Below are positions 1-8,385 of a stretch of DNA of 64,000 nucleotides, in pieces (within the stretch, counting starts at the first letter, position 1; each line of letters starts with the position of its first letter). Under the pieces are notes generated by a model. It saw only the letters and a list, made by a program, of their open reading frames with translations, searched no databases and was not told the DNA's origin. The stretch comes from Clostridia bacterium (GTDB taxonomy: Bacteria; Bacillota; Clostridia; Oscillospirales; CAG-382): positions 1-64,000 of the forward strand of contig JAFYKY010000010.1 of NCBI GenBank assembly GCA_017537345.1, read 5' to 3'. Both the position numbers and the translations under genes were made by a program.

Positions 1-615
1 CTTTTTAAGCTTTAGTACGTCAGACATTTTTTCTCTCGATTCGTTAATATGGTTTACCATATAATCACAGAAAACATCGTAATCTTCGGCATGATCGAAT
101 ATGTCCTTTAAAGTATCGCCCATCATCGAAACACGGTTCATAGCCGCAAAGCCCTCTTCTTTCTTGCCAAGCAAGAGCTTTACTATCCCCAGATCTCCTT
201 GTGAGAAAACGTATCCTCCCGTGCTTTCATAACGTCTTGCAAGATCTTGTTCTATTCCGCAAAGAGTCAAAGGCTCATAGAATTCGAAATGTTTTTCCAG
301 ATCAGAAATCATATATTCAAGATCTTTTTCAAAAGAAGGAAAATCAAACACCATCAGATCCGTTTGACCCGAAGGGCGTCCGTGTACGCCGCCGTTGCCT
401 TTATAGTATTTGAACAAAACATAATTCTTGCTATTGTTCCAAAAGAAGCAAACACCGCCGTGCAGCTGAAAACCGAATCCACGCGCAGGAGCAATTTCAA
501 AAACTACAAAGCCAAAGCCTTTATCTTTAACATAAAGCCGCTTGTTGGAAAGCTGAGTATACCCATGTGATTTAAAAATGGGAGCAAACAGCTTTTTCAC
601 TTCTTGGTAATCCAT
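1..615 (-). CDS. DUF4304-like protein, cut by the left window edge
   Basis: The reading frame is open from an ATG at 615 leftward to base 1 (205 codons, no stop), so the C-terminus lies outside the window. A GGAGGGG ribosome site sits 5' of the ATG. The first 70 residues (KKLFAPIFKSHGYTQLSNK, then FGFVVFEIAPARGFGFQLHG) have the pattern of the DUF4304 family: a helix, a 'G-[YF]-x-x-x-x-[KR]' turn and beta strands ending in a hydrophobic core. The rest is helical and charged. No signal peptide or membrane segment is visible, so a cytoplasmic protein of unknown function is likely. A DUF4304-type segment also occurs inside the fusion protein at 57603-58979. The family assignment is by eye. Confidence 0.6.
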   Translation of the reverse strand, partial: MDYQEVKKLFAPIFKSHGYTQLSNKRLYVKDKGFGFVVFEIAPARGFGFQLHGGVCFFWNNSKNYVLFKYYKGNGGVHGRPSGQTDLMVFDFPSFEKDLEYMISDLEKHFEFYEPLTLCGIEQDLARRYESTGGYVFSQGDLGIVKLLLGKKEEGFAAMNRVSMMGDTLKDIFDHAEDYDVFCDYMVNHINESREKMSDVLKLKK

Positions 616-656
616 AAATCCCCTCCTATGCGATGCGTTTTGATTTCTCTGTTTTC

Positions 657-686
657 ATTTTATCATACCGTTCGGATCCGTGTCAA
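657..686 (-). promoter_or_regulatory. Promoter of the DUF4304-like gene
   Basis: On the minus strand TTGACA (681-686) is followed after 18 bases by TAAAAT (657-662), about 40 bases before the ATG at 615. Confidence 0.55.
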
Positions 687-741
687 CCAAAATGTGTAAA
701 ATAACGTGATAAACCCGTGAATATTTTGTAAATTTTGTTTA

Positions 742-769
742 TTGAAAAACTCAAATAAAGTAGTATAAT
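742..769 (+). promoter_or_regulatory. Promoter of the SulP gene
   Basis: TTGAAA (742-747) and TATAAT (764-769) are 16 bases apart, about 50 bases before the SulP start. Confidence 0.6.
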
Positions 770-819
770 TGTTCCTTGGTGAAAAACGATATTTTTTTTA
801 AAAGGAAGTGCGGAAGAAT

Positions 820-2454
820 ATGAAAATATTTGAACCGAAGATCATCTCCTCTATTAAAACTTACAGCAAAAAACAAATTATAAGCGATATTGTGGCGGGA
901 ATAATAGTCGCCATAATCGCTCTGCCTCTTTCCATAGCTCTTGCCATTGCCAGCGGCGTTTCTCCCGAAAAGGGGCTTTACACCGCAATAATCGCGGGAT
1001 TTGTTATCGCCCTCTTCGGCGGAAGCAAGGTAAACATTTCCGGTCCCACGGCGGCGTTTGCCACCATCGTTGCGGGAATAGTTGCGGTTTACGGCACAAG
1101 CGGACTTGTTATCGCCACCATAATGGCGGGAATACTGCTCATACTTATGGGTATATTCAAGTTCGGAAGCCTTATAAAATACATTCCCCACACCATAACC
1201 ACGGGATTTACCTTCGGTATTGCGGTGACTATCGTTATCGGTCAGATAAAGGATTTTTTAGGGCTCACTTACCCCGAAGGAACCCACGCTGTTGAAACTA
1301 TCGAAAAGCTTGAAGCGGTGGGAAAATCCATAACCACCCTCAACTGGCAGGCGCTGGTTGTGGGCGCGGTATCCTTGGCGATACTTATCGTTTGGCCCAA
1401 GATTAGCAAAAAGATTCCCGGTTCTCTTATTGCCGTAGTTATCGGCACCGCTTTGGTAAAGCTCCTTAATATGGACGTAAACACCATAGGCGATCTTTAC
1501 ACCATTTCCGGTTCGCTTCCCTCTTTTTCTTTCCCCGAATTAAGCTTTGACCTTGTAAAAGAGCTTATTCCCTCTGCCTTTACCATTGCAATTCTTGCAG
1601 GTATAGAATCCCTGCTTTCCTGCGTGGTGTCCGACGGTATGATAAACGACCGCCACAATTCCAATACCGAATTGATCGCACAGGGTCTGGGTAATATATG
1701 CTCGGGACTTTTCGGCGGTATCCCTGCCACGGGTGCTATTGCACGTACTGCCGCCAACGTTAAAAACGGTGGAAGAACCCCTATTTCGGGAATAGTACAC
1801 GCGGTAGTATTACTGCTTATACTGGTAGTGCTTATGCCCTTCGCGGCGTGGATCCCCATGCCCGTTATCGCCGCCATACTGTTTATGGTAGCATATAATA
1901 TGTGCGAATGGCGTCAGTTTGTGCGTATTTGCAAAACCGCACCCAAAAGCGATATTCTGGTGCTGGTTGCAACCTTCCTGCTCACCGTTATTTTCGATCT
2001 GGTGGTTGCTATCGAGGTTGGTATGCTGCTTACCGCCATACTGTTTTTGCGCCGTATGGCAGAAAACACCAATATACGCCAGTGGACGAAAGCCGACGAA
2101 TTGCTTGAATCCGACGGAGGCAGACTTAAAAATATCCCCGAGCATACCGACGTTTTTGAAATAAACGGTCCTATGTTCTTCGCCGCATCGGACAAGATAA
2201 CCGTTCCCCTGCGTGACGGAGTGAAGGTAATTATCATCCGTATGCGCGGCGTGCCCGCTCTGGACGAAACCGCAATGCGTTCTCTCCGCGCCGTGTATGA
2301 AATATGCAAGGAAAGAAACGTGCGTATGCTTATCTCCCACGCCAACGAACAGCCCCTTTCCGTTATGAAAAAGGACGGATTTGTTGCCGCTTTGGGCGAA
2401 GAAAACTTCCTGCCCAATATCGACGCCGCCCTTGAATGCGCAAGAAACCTTTGA
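820..2454 (+). CDS. SulP-family anion transporter with STAS domain
   Basis: A 544-residue membrane permease of the SLC26/SulP family, predicted to move sulfate, bicarbonate or another small anion across the cytoplasmic membrane. The N-terminal 400 residues are a run of hydrophobic helices with the family pattern GLYTAIIAGFVIALFGGSK near residue 55 and NISGPTAAFATIVAG close after it. A C-terminal STAS domain (about 435-540, starting near FEINGPMFFAASDKI) follows. The ATG at 820 is preferred over an in-frame GTG at 808 because AAAGGAAG (801-808) lies 11 bases before the ATG but abuts the GTG. Family length is usually 500-600. The gene stands alone behind its own promoter, so the substrate cannot be told from context. 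Confidence 0.9.
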   Translation: MKIFEPKIISSIKTYSKKQIISDIVAGIIVAIIALPLSIALAIASGVSPEKGLYTAIIAGFVIALFGGSKVNISGPTAAFATIVAGIVAVYGTSGLVIATIMAGILLILMGIFKFGSLIKYIPHTITTGFTFGIAVTIVIGQIKDFLGLTYPEGTHAVETIEKLEAVGKSITTLNWQALVVGAVSLAILIVWPKISKKIPGSLIAVVIGTALVKLLNMDVNTIGDLYTISGSLPSFSFPELSFDLVKELIPSAFTIAILAGIESLLSCVVSDGMINDRHNSNTELIAQGLGNICSGLFGGIPATGAIARTAANVKNGGRTPISGIVHAVVLLLILVVLMPFAAWIPMPVIAAILFMVAYNMCEWRQFVRICKTAPKSDILVLVATFLLTVIFDLVVAIEVGMLLTAILFLRRMAENTNIRQWTKADELLESDGGRLKNIPEHTDVFEINGPMFFAASDKITVPLRDGVKVIIIRMRGVPALDETAMRSLRAVYEICKERNVRMLISHANEQPLSVMKKDGFVAALGEENFLPNIDAALECARNL

Positions 2455-2461
2455 TTTTAAG

Positions 2462-2490
2462 TTGACAAACCCAGCCCGATATGTTAGAAT
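2462..2490 (+). promoter_or_regulatory. Promoter of tRNA-Leu
   Basis: TTGACA (2462-2467), 17-base spacer, TAGAAT (2485-2490), 15 bases before the tRNA 5' end. Confidence 0.75.
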
Positions 2491-2504
2491 TATCGGGCAC
2501 ATAC

Positions 2505-2587
2505 GCGGATGTGTCGGAACTGGCAGACGAGCTGGTCTTAGAAACCAGTGCAATTGCGTGCAGGTTCAAGTCCTGTCATCCGCACCA
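2505..2587 (+). tRNA. tRNA-Leu (anticodon TAG)
   Basis: Acceptor GCGGATG (2505-2511) pairs with CATCCGC; the D arm is followed by anticodon stem CTGGT/ACCAG enclosing the loop CTTAGAA, giving anticodon TAG. A long class II variable arm precedes the T arm with loop TTCAAGT. The discriminator A and the CCA end are encoded. The class II arm plus TAG anticodon identify leucine. Confidence 0.95.
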
Positions 2588-2632
2588 AAAAGAAACGACA
2601 ATTTTCGACAGAAGATTGTCGTTTCTTTTTGT
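2588..2632 (+). terminator. Terminator after tRNA-Leu
   Basis: A perfect 15-bp inverted repeat (AAAAGAAACGACAAT 2588-2602 with its complement 2615-2629) with a 12-base loop and T-rich 3' arm. Confidence 0.85.
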
Positions 2633-2640
2633 TCTTTTCA

Positions 2641-2740
2641 CTTTTCTCTTTTCGTTCTTCTCTCTTCTCTCAAATTGTCGTTTCCAGATAAAAGATAAGA
2701 GAGAAGAGATAAAAGAAAAGGTAGCTTTGCTTCGCAAAGC
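2641..2740. repeat. Inverted repeats upstream of four-helix-bundle gene
   Basis: TCTCTTCTCTC (2661-2671) pairs with GAGAGAAGAGA (2699-2709) within a longer imperfect pyrimidine/purine palindrome. It is followed by the small hairpin GCTTTGC-TTC-GCAAAGC (2724-2740). The stretch separates the tRNA-Leu terminator from the promoter of the next gene. It is simpler than the four linker-type arrays but lies in the same place relative to a four-helix-bundle gene as the array at 45456. Confidence 0.55.
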
Positions 2741-2741
2741 A

Positions 2742-2770
2742 TTGAATTAAGTCGTACAATATGGTATAAT
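2742..2770 (+). promoter_or_regulatory. Promoter of the first four-helix-bundle gene
   Basis: TTGAAT (2742-2747), 17-base spacer, extended -10 TGGTATAAT ending at 2770; AGAGGTGAT ribosome site before the ATG at 2791. Confidence 0.65.
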
Positions 2771-2790
2771 GCATTCAGAGGTGATGATGA

Positions 2791-3141
2791 ATGAACAATC
2801 CTTTGCTCGATAAATCTCTTGATTTTGCAACACAGGTCGTATTGTTTTACGAGGAGTTTTCTAAAACAAAAAAAGATACAATAATCGCAAAACAGTTACT
2901 TCGTTCTGCTACAAGTGTTGGTGCAAATATAAACGAAGCTGTATACGGCAATAGCAAAGCCGATTTTATATCAAAGCTTCATATTTCACTTAAGGAAACC
3001 GGTGAAAGTATATATTGGCTTACGCTTTTAAAAAGAACAAATCTGATAGAGTATAACTTCGATGAACTCCTTTCTCTTGCAGAAGAAATCAAGCGAATGC
3101 TGATTGCATCACTTAATACCGCAAAGGAGAATTCAAAATGA
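2791..3141 (+). CDS. Four-helix-bundle protein (23S rRNA IVS-protein family)
   Basis: A 116-residue all-helical basic protein of the 'four helix bundle protein' family (S23/intervening-sequence proteins, related to the Avd accessory protein of diversity-generating retroelements). Diagnostic segments are the N-terminal LDFATQVV helix, the central RSATSVGANINEA with its strongly conserved S-[VI]-G-A-N-I-x-E-A, the FISKLHISLKETGESIYWL helix, and the C-terminal IKRMLIASLNTAKE. Family members occur inside 23S rRNA intervening sequences or as free genes, and nucleic-acid binding is proposed. Its stop overlaps the next start (ATGA), so the pair is translationally coupled. A paralogue with the same layout lies at 45672. 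Function here is unknown. Confidence 0.9.
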   Translation: MNNPLLDKSLDFATQVVLFYEEFSKTKKDTIIAKQLLRSATSVGANINEAVYGNSKADFISKLHISLKETGESIYWLTLLKRTNLIEYNFDELLSLAEEIKRMLIASLNTAKENSK

Positions 3142-3392
3142 TATACATATGTAACGAAACCGTTTCCGTAAATGATTTAGCAGATTTACGTGAATCAGTC
3201 AGTTGGAGCAAGGTGGATAAAGAGGACTATCTGCTTGCAATGGAACGCAGTCCAATTAAAGATATCGAGATTAAGCATATCCTGAAAAACGCCCTGACCG
3301 ACAATATCCATAGCCGCGAGGTCTATATGAAAGGAATCGACCACAGCTACTACTACGAGGGTTATACAACCTTCAAGACGGAAGAATTGTGA
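3138..3392 (+). pseudogene. Chimeric remnant: GNAT-like N-terminus joined to Fic C-terminus
   Basis: An 84-codon open frame. Residues about 1-25 (MIYICNETVSVNDLADLRES, then VSW) resemble the first strand and helix of GNAT acetyltransferases. Residues about 26-84 (KEDYLLAMERSPIKDIEIK, KNALTDNIHSREVYMKGID, HSYYYEGYTTFKTEEL) match the extreme C-terminus of Fic/cell-filamentation proteins. The Fic core motif HxFx[DE]GNGR and the acetyl-CoA site are both absent, so neither activity can remain. The start overlaps the stop of the four-helix-bundle gene. A recombination junction near codon 26 is the simplest reading; a small functional protein derived from the pieces is not excluded. Confidence 0.55.
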
Positions 3393-3410
3393 AAGATAGA
3401 AGGAGTTATT

Positions 3411-3998
3411 ATGGAATGTATTGCTTGTAAAAAAGACATTGCTGATGGATCTGTGTTCTGCAACTTTTGTGGTTCAAAGCAAACAGTAACATCATATAAA
3501 ATGACTTTAGATGAAATGCTTGAAAAAATTCAAGACTTAATTTCTATAACTGGATATTCATTTAGCGAAACTGGCATTCTTAATTGTAAAAAATGGATAC
3601 GAGAATTCGGCTTTGATATATTATACGAAAGCATTGAGGATGCTTTGTCACAGTATTTAGTTAAAGATGACGATGGGAAATACACAGAAGAATCTGTAGA
3701 CGAGGTGTTTTCTAAAATTGGTGGGATTGCAAGAAACAAACATAACGCTATTACCAAGCCATATATCTCTGATGTCAGAAGAATAACGAATTATGCTAAA
3801 AAGGCATTTTACATCAATTATTACGAATTGAATGACTTAAGTGCCGATCTAAATAATATTTTGTACTACTTCTTCACAACAAACCAATATGACGGGAAAG
3901 TGGACGATATACTGGCATTAGTGCGTGGCTCAAAAGATAAATATGAGTTTTTTGAAAAAATTGAAGCACTAAAAACAGACTGCGGAATTGAGGGGTGA
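3411..3998 (+). CDS. Zinc-ribbon protein of unknown function
   Basis: 195 residues. An N-terminal zinc ribbon has CxxC at residues 3-6 and a second CxxC about ten residues later (FCNFCGSKQ). The rest is acidic and helical with no recognised family; one part (ILNCKKWIREFGFDILYESI) recalls helical segments of phage or plasmid replication proteins, but only loosely. A GAAGGAG ribosome site precedes the ATG. The stop lies six bases before the methylase start, so it is the first gene of a three-gene unit with the methylase and DUF262-HNH nuclease and may be an accessory or control subunit. That role is inferred only from position. Confidence 0.6.
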   Translation: MECIACKKDIADGSVFCNFCGSKQTVTSYKMTLDEMLEKIQDLISITGYSFSETGILNCKKWIREFGFDILYESIEDALSQYLVKDDDGKYTEESVDEVFSKIGGIARNKHNAITKPYISDVRRITNYAKKAFYINYYELNDLSADLNNILYYFFTTNQYDGKVDDILALVRGSKDKYEFFEKIEALKTDCGIEG

Positions 3999-4004
3999 TT
4001 TGAG

Positions 4005-5156
4005 ATGGCAGGAAATAAAAGCTTAGGGGCAGCCAGACTTGCTAAAGAAGATGAGTTTTATACACAACTTACAGATGTGGAAAAAGAAATGCGACATTAT
4101 AGAAAACATTTCAAGGATAAGACCGTCTTTTGTAATTGTGATGATCCATTTGAAAGCAACTTTTTTAAATACTTCGTTTTAAACTTTAACCGTTTAGGGT
4201 TGAAGAAACTAATTGCTACTTGTTATGCCTCATCACCTGTCGCAAACACTCAGCTTTCATTGTTTGATGTTACTGGAACAGAAGAAAGCAAACACAACAA
4301 GGCATACAAAGCTATCGTGACGAAAGTATACGATAAAACAGGTGATGGCGGCATTGATATGTTCGATGTTGCCGAGCTCTTTAAAACTGGAGAAAATGAG
4401 CTTTCCGAACTTGAAGGTGATGGAGATTTTAGGTCTGAAGAATGTTTATGTCTTCTTAAGGAATCTGACATTATTGTTACAAATCCGCCTTTTTCCTTGT
4501 TCCGTGAATATATAGCAGTATTACAAGATAATAATAAAAGTTTCATCGTTATCGGTAACCAAAACGCTATTACCTATAAAGAGATCTTCCCATTATTACG
4601 AGATAACAAAATTTGGCTCGGAGACAAGTCCGGCGATATGGCATTTATGGTGCCCGAGTATTATGAAGCACGAGAAACTCGATATTGGGAGGATGAGGCT
4701 GGGCAAAAATGGCGGTCTCTTGGCAATATTTGTTGGTTTACTAACTTAGATATTAAAAAGAGACACGAAGAATTAATTCTAGTTAGACGATATGATCCGG
4801 ATCTTCATCTCAAATATGTCAATTATGATGCAATAAATATTGATAAGGTTTCCGATATTCCTTTTGATTACGCAGGTGTTATGGGAGTTCCGATAACTTT
4901 CATGGATAAATATAATCCTGACCAATTCGAAATACTTGGAACTAGTGACAATGGTATAGTGCCTGATGAATATAAAACGACACCTGGTCTGACACAGAAG
5001 TTTGTTGACGATTATTATAGTTCCGGTGGGAAAGGCTCTTATAAAGAAGGGAACCCCACTGCTGGCGTCTATAAAAATGGTGTTGCCACGATGATCTACA
5101 AAAGAATTTTTATTCGCAACAAAAAACCCGAACCACCCAAAGGAGGTAAACAATAA
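4005..5156 (+). CDS. EcoRI-type adenine-specific DNA methyltransferase
   Basis: 383 residues matching the M.EcoRI family of N6-adenine methyltransferases. The N-terminus (KEDEFYTQLTDVEKEMRHY) and VFCNCDDPFESNFFKYFVLN are family signatures, and the catalytic (D/N)PP(Y/F) motif is NPPF at residues 160-163 with following SLFREYI. It would transfer a methyl group from S-adenosylmethionine to adenine in a specific DNA site. The gene overlaps the next start by one base (TAATG), so it is coupled to the DUF262-HNH protein, which is the likely cognate nuclease. No EcoRI-like nuclease gene is present. Base composition is visibly AT-richer than the flanking housekeeping genes, consistent with acquisition. 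Confidence 0.85.
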   Translation: MAGNKSLGAARLAKEDEFYTQLTDVEKEMRHYRKHFKDKTVFCNCDDPFESNFFKYFVLNFNRLGLKKLIATCYASSPVANTQLSLFDVTGTEESKHNKAYKAIVTKVYDKTGDGGIDMFDVAELFKTGENELSELEGDGDFRSEECLCLLKESDIIVTNPPFSLFREYIAVLQDNNKSFIVIGNQNAITYKEIFPLLRDNKIWLGDKSGDMAFMVPEYYEARETRYWEDEAGQKWRSLGNICWFTNLDIKKRHEELILVRRYDPDLHLKYVNYDAINIDKVSDIPFDYAGVMGVPITFMDKYNPDQFEILGTSDNGIVPDEYKTTPGLTQKFVDDYYSSGGKGSYKEGNPTAGVYKNGVATMIYKRIFIRNKKPEPPKGGKQ

Positions 5157-6274
5157 TGCATATAGAGGAACGAAAAATAACTGTACGAGATATCACAGAC
5201 AATTATTTCAATGATGCCGAAGAAGGTGTTGTTGGATACGATGAACAACTAGATATTCGCCCGAAATATCAGCGTGAGTTTGTATATAAGGATGAACAGC
5301 GTAACGAAGTAATTCGTACTGTTATGAAAGGACTCCCTTTAAATGTTATGTATTGGGTAGACCGTGGTGAGGAATTTGAGGATGATCCCGATACTCCCCG
5401 ATACGAAGTTTTAGATGGTCAGCAGCGCACGATTTCTCTTTGCGAATACATAGATGGTAATTTCTCTGTAGATGATATGCTGTTTGCAAATCTGCCCAAA
5501 GATAAACGTGATGCGATTCTGGATTATGAACTATTTATCTATGTTTGCAACGGAACCGAGTCAGAAAAATTGGAATGGTTTAAAATCATAAATATAGCAG
5601 GTGAAGAACTTACTGATCAAGAATTACGAAATGCAGTTTATGCGGGATCATGGACTTCCGATGCGAAAAGATACTTTTCAAAAACGGGTTGTGCTGCCGA
5701 CAAACTTGCTGGAGACTATTTGAAAGGTTCCAGTATTCGTCAGGAGTATCTTGAAACGGCCATACTGTGGGCGGCAAGTGCCGAGGGTAAAACCATCGAA
5801 GGCTATATGTCGGAGCATCAGCACGACCCGAGCGCAGTGACACTTTGGAATTATTTCCGTTCGGTTATTGATTGGGTACAAGCCATCTTCCCGAAGAAGC
5901 GCAAAGAAATGAAGGGATTACCTTGGGGCTTGTATTATAACGAACACGGCAAGCGCACAGATCTTGATCCCAAAAAGCTTGAGCTTGAGATTCAGCGACT
6001 TATGGGCGACGAAGATGTAACGAAGAAATCCGGCATTTACGAGTATCTGCTGACCAGAGAAGAAAAGAAACTTTCTATTCGCGCCTTTGACCGCCGTGAT
6101 GCCCTTGCGGCTTATGAAAAGCAAAATCATAAGTGTGCAATCTGTGGCGAAGAATTTGAGTTTGAAGATATGCACGCCGACCATATTAAAGCATGGTCGA
6201 AAGGTGGACATACTACCCCTGAAAATTGCCAAATGCTCTGCCGCGACTGCAACTTAAAGAAAGGTGCACAATAA
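5156..6274 (+). CDS. DUF262 (GmrSD-like) protein with C-terminal HNH nuclease
   Basis: 372 residues. The N-terminal half is a DUF262/ParB-like NTPase domain with the diagnostic DGQQR motif (YEVLDGQQRTISLCEYI near residues 83-99) preceded by PKYQREFVY. The C-terminus is an HNH nuclease: CAICGE near 337-342, then MHADHIKAWSKGGHTTPEN and CQMLCRDCN, giving two zinc-binding CxxC pairs around the His-Asp-His catalytic core. DUF262 proteins with HNH domains act in modification-dependent or nucleotide-dependent restriction. Coupling to an adenine methylase suggests a restriction-modification or anti-phage pair in which DUF262 senses and HNH cuts. That pairing is inference. It ends the accessory island and is followed by a terminator. 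Confidence 0.85.
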   Translation: MHIEERKITVRDITDNYFNDAEEGVVGYDEQLDIRPKYQREFVYKDEQRNEVIRTVMKGLPLNVMYWVDRGEEFEDDPDTPRYEVLDGQQRTISLCEYIDGNFSVDDMLFANLPKDKRDAILDYELFIYVCNGTESEKLEWFKIINIAGEELTDQELRNAVYAGSWTSDAKRYFSKTGCAADKLAGDYLKGSSIRQEYLETAILWAASAEGKTIEGYMSEHQHDPSAVTLWNYFRSVIDWVQAIFPKKRKEMKGLPWGLYYNEHGKRTDLDPKKLELEIQRLMGDEDVTKKSGIYEYLLTREEKKLSIRAFDRRDALAAYEKQNHKCAICGEEFEFEDMHADHIKAWSKGGHTTPENCQMLCRDCNLKKGAQ

Positions 6275-6345
6275 TTTTGTTATTTTGTGAAAGTTCAAAA
6301 TTATACAGCAATTTCAGAAAAATATCTTTTTCGTAGCCCATAGCC

Positions 6346-6384
6346 AAAAAACAGCATCGCCCGTTTGGGTGATGCTGTTTTTTT
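6346..6384 (+). terminator. Terminator of the methylase/nuclease unit
   Basis: AACAGCATCGCCC pairs with GGGTGATGCTGTT around a GTTT loop, followed by seven T. Confidence 0.9.
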
Positions 6385-6423
6385 CATACAAAGCCATTTC
6401 CTTGATTTTTATCCCATTTCATA

Positions 6424-6452
6424 TTGTCTTTTTGAATTTTCCGTGGTACAAT
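6424..6452 (+). promoter_or_regulatory. Promoter of the M13 peptidase gene
   Basis: TTGTCT (6424-6429), 17-base spacer, TACAAT (6447-6452). Confidence 0.55.
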
Positions 6453-6483
6453 ATGGAAAAAGAAATACAAACAGGAGTAAATT

Positions 6484-8382
6484 ATGGAAAATATAAGAAT
6501 TCAAGACGATCTTTACGGATTTGTAAACCAAGAAACCTTGGATAAACTGGTTATCCCCGATGATAAGCCCACCGCAGGCGGTTTTTCCGAGCTGGCAGAC
6601 GGTGTTGAAAAGATAATGATGGGCGAATTTGAAACAATGTCCGAAAGCAAGACATACCCCGACGAATATCTTAAAAGAGCCTGCGAACTTTACGCTATTG
6701 CAAAGGATGCGGACAGAAAGGCACAGCACGGTATTACCCCCGCACTCAAAAACCTCGCCGTTCTTGAAGAGGTTAAGACCCTTGGTGATTTCAGCCGTCT
6801 TTACAAGACCCTTTCTCTTAAAGGAATTCCCACTCCTTTGAATATCGGCGTTGAGACCGATATGAAAAACACCAAGCGCCATCTTGTATACATTCAGGGC
6901 GCAAGCGTGATATTACCCGACGCGTCCTACTACAAGCCCGAAATGGCGGCTCAAAAGGCGCAGATTATCGGTATATGGACCAACGTTGCAAAGGCTGTTA
7001 TGGCGCAGACCGAGCTTACCCCCGAACAGCAGGAGGCATACGTTAACGATGCTTTGGCTTTTGACGAAATTATAGGCTCTCTTGCAAAGACCAGCGAAGA
7101 ATGGTCCAGATACGTTGAAATGTACAATCCCACCGAATCCTCCAAGGTATGCGAAATGCTTTCCACCCTTGATTTCGGCGTGATCCTTACCGATCTTTTC
7201 GGTCACGTTCCCGAAACTGTAGTTGTTACCGAGCCCAGATACTTTGGCGGATTTGCAACCCTGTTCAACGAAGAAAACCTTGAAAAATACAAGCACTGGG
7301 CATACGTAACCGGTCTTATGAGAGCCTGCAACTTCTTGTCCGAAGAGCTGCGCGAACTGGGCGGCGCATACAGCCGTGCGCTTATGGGCGTTGCAAAGAT
7401 GCAGAATATTGAAAAGTTTGCATACAACCTTGCGTCCGGTATGTATTCCGAACCCGTGGGAATTTACTACGGTGTAAAATACTTCGGCGAAGAGGCAAAG
7501 AAGGATATTACCGAGATAGTTCTTCAGATTATCGACACCTATAAGACCCGTATCAAGACAAACGAAATTCTGGGTGAAGAGACCAGAGAAAAAGCTATTC
7601 TCAAGCTTTCCACAATGGGTGTTAAGATGGGTTATCCCGACAAGGTAAGAGCTGTATACGATAAGCTTACGTTTAACTCCGAAGATTCTCTCTTTGATAT
7701 AGTTCTTTCTCTTAAGGCAATTCGTGAAGAGGATTCCTTGAGCAAGCTTGACAAGCCCACCGAGCCCGAAAACTGGGCAATGCCCGGCCACATGGTTAAC
7801 GCTTGCTATGATCCTTTTGTAAACGATATCACCTTCCCCGCGGCAATTCTGCAGGCGCCCTTCTACTCCCTGAAGCAGACCAGAAGCGAAAATCTGGGCG
7901 GTATCGGCGGAGTTATCGGCCACGAGATATCCCACGCATTCGACTCCAACGGTGCAAAGTGCGATGAAAACGGTAATATAAACGACTGGTGGACAGAGGA
8001 CGACTTTAAGAGATTCGAAGCAAAGGTACAGCAGATGATCGAGCAGTTTGACGGTATCGAGCTTCCTCAGGGCAAGGTAAACGGCGCGTTTATCGTAAGC
8101 GAAAATATGGCGGATAACGGCGGTATGTCCGTAACTCTGGATATTATGGCGAACACCGAGGGCGTTTCTTACGAAGAATATTTCTGTAACTGGGCAAGAG
8201 TATGGTGCCAGAAGGCGCGCCCCGAATACCTGCAGATGCTCCTTTCCGTTGACGTTCACGGTCCTTGCGTGCTCCGTGCGAATATGCCTCCCAGAAACTT
8301 TGAGGAATGGTACAAAACCTTTGACGTGAAGGAAACCGACGGAATGTACCTCGCTCCCGAAAAACGCATTGTAATCTGGTAA
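6484..8382 (+). CDS. pepO: M13-family zinc metallopeptidase (PepO/neprilysin-like)
   Basis: 632 residues, full family length. The zinc site is GHEISHAFDSNGA with HEISH at residues 480-484, and the third ligand motif ENMADNGG follows about 60 residues later. The family NACYDPFVNDITFPAAIL block lies upstream of the zinc site. The N-terminus has no signal peptide or membrane anchor, so this is a cytoplasmic oligopeptidase like lactococcal PepO, cleaving short peptides. ACAGGAGTAA precedes the ATG. The gene is monocistronic, with its own promoter and a strong hairpin downstream. Confidence 0.93.
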   Translation: MENIRIQDDLYGFVNQETLDKLVIPDDKPTAGGFSELADGVEKIMMGEFETMSESKTYPDEYLKRACELYAIAKDADRKAQHGITPALKNLAVLEEVKTLGDFSRLYKTLSLKGIPTPLNIGVETDMKNTKRHLVYIQGASVILPDASYYKPEMAAQKAQIIGIWTNVAKAVMAQTELTPEQQEAYVNDALAFDEIIGSLAKTSEEWSRYVEMYNPTESSKVCEMLSTLDFGVILTDLFGHVPETVVVTEPRYFGGFATLFNEENLEKYKHWAYVTGLMRACNFLSEELRELGGAYSRALMGVAKMQNIEKFAYNLASGMYSEPVGIYYGVKYFGEEAKKDITEIVLQIIDTYKTRIKTNEILGEETREKAILKLSTMGVKMGYPDKVRAVYDKLTFNSEDSLFDIVLSLKAIREEDSLSKLDKPTEPENWAMPGHMVNACYDPFVNDITFPAAILQAPFYSLKQTRSENLGGIGGVIGHEISHAFDSNGAKCDENGNINDWWTEDDFKRFEAKVQQMIEQFDGIELPQGKVNGAFIVSENMADNGGMSVTLDIMANTEGVSYEEYFCNWARVWCQKARPEYLQMLLSVDVHGPCVLRANMPPRNFEEWYKTFDVKETDGMYLAPEKRIVIW

Positions 8383-8385
8383 AAA

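Noticed and set aside
808..819. GTG start for the SulP gene at 808
   Set aside because: The AAAGGAAG ribosome site overlaps that codon, while spacing to ATG 820 is normal.
2791..3141. A diversity-generating retroelement (Avd plus reverse transcriptase)
   Set aside because: The four-helix-bundle family fits Avd in fold only; no reverse transcriptase or template/variable repeat is nearby at either copy.
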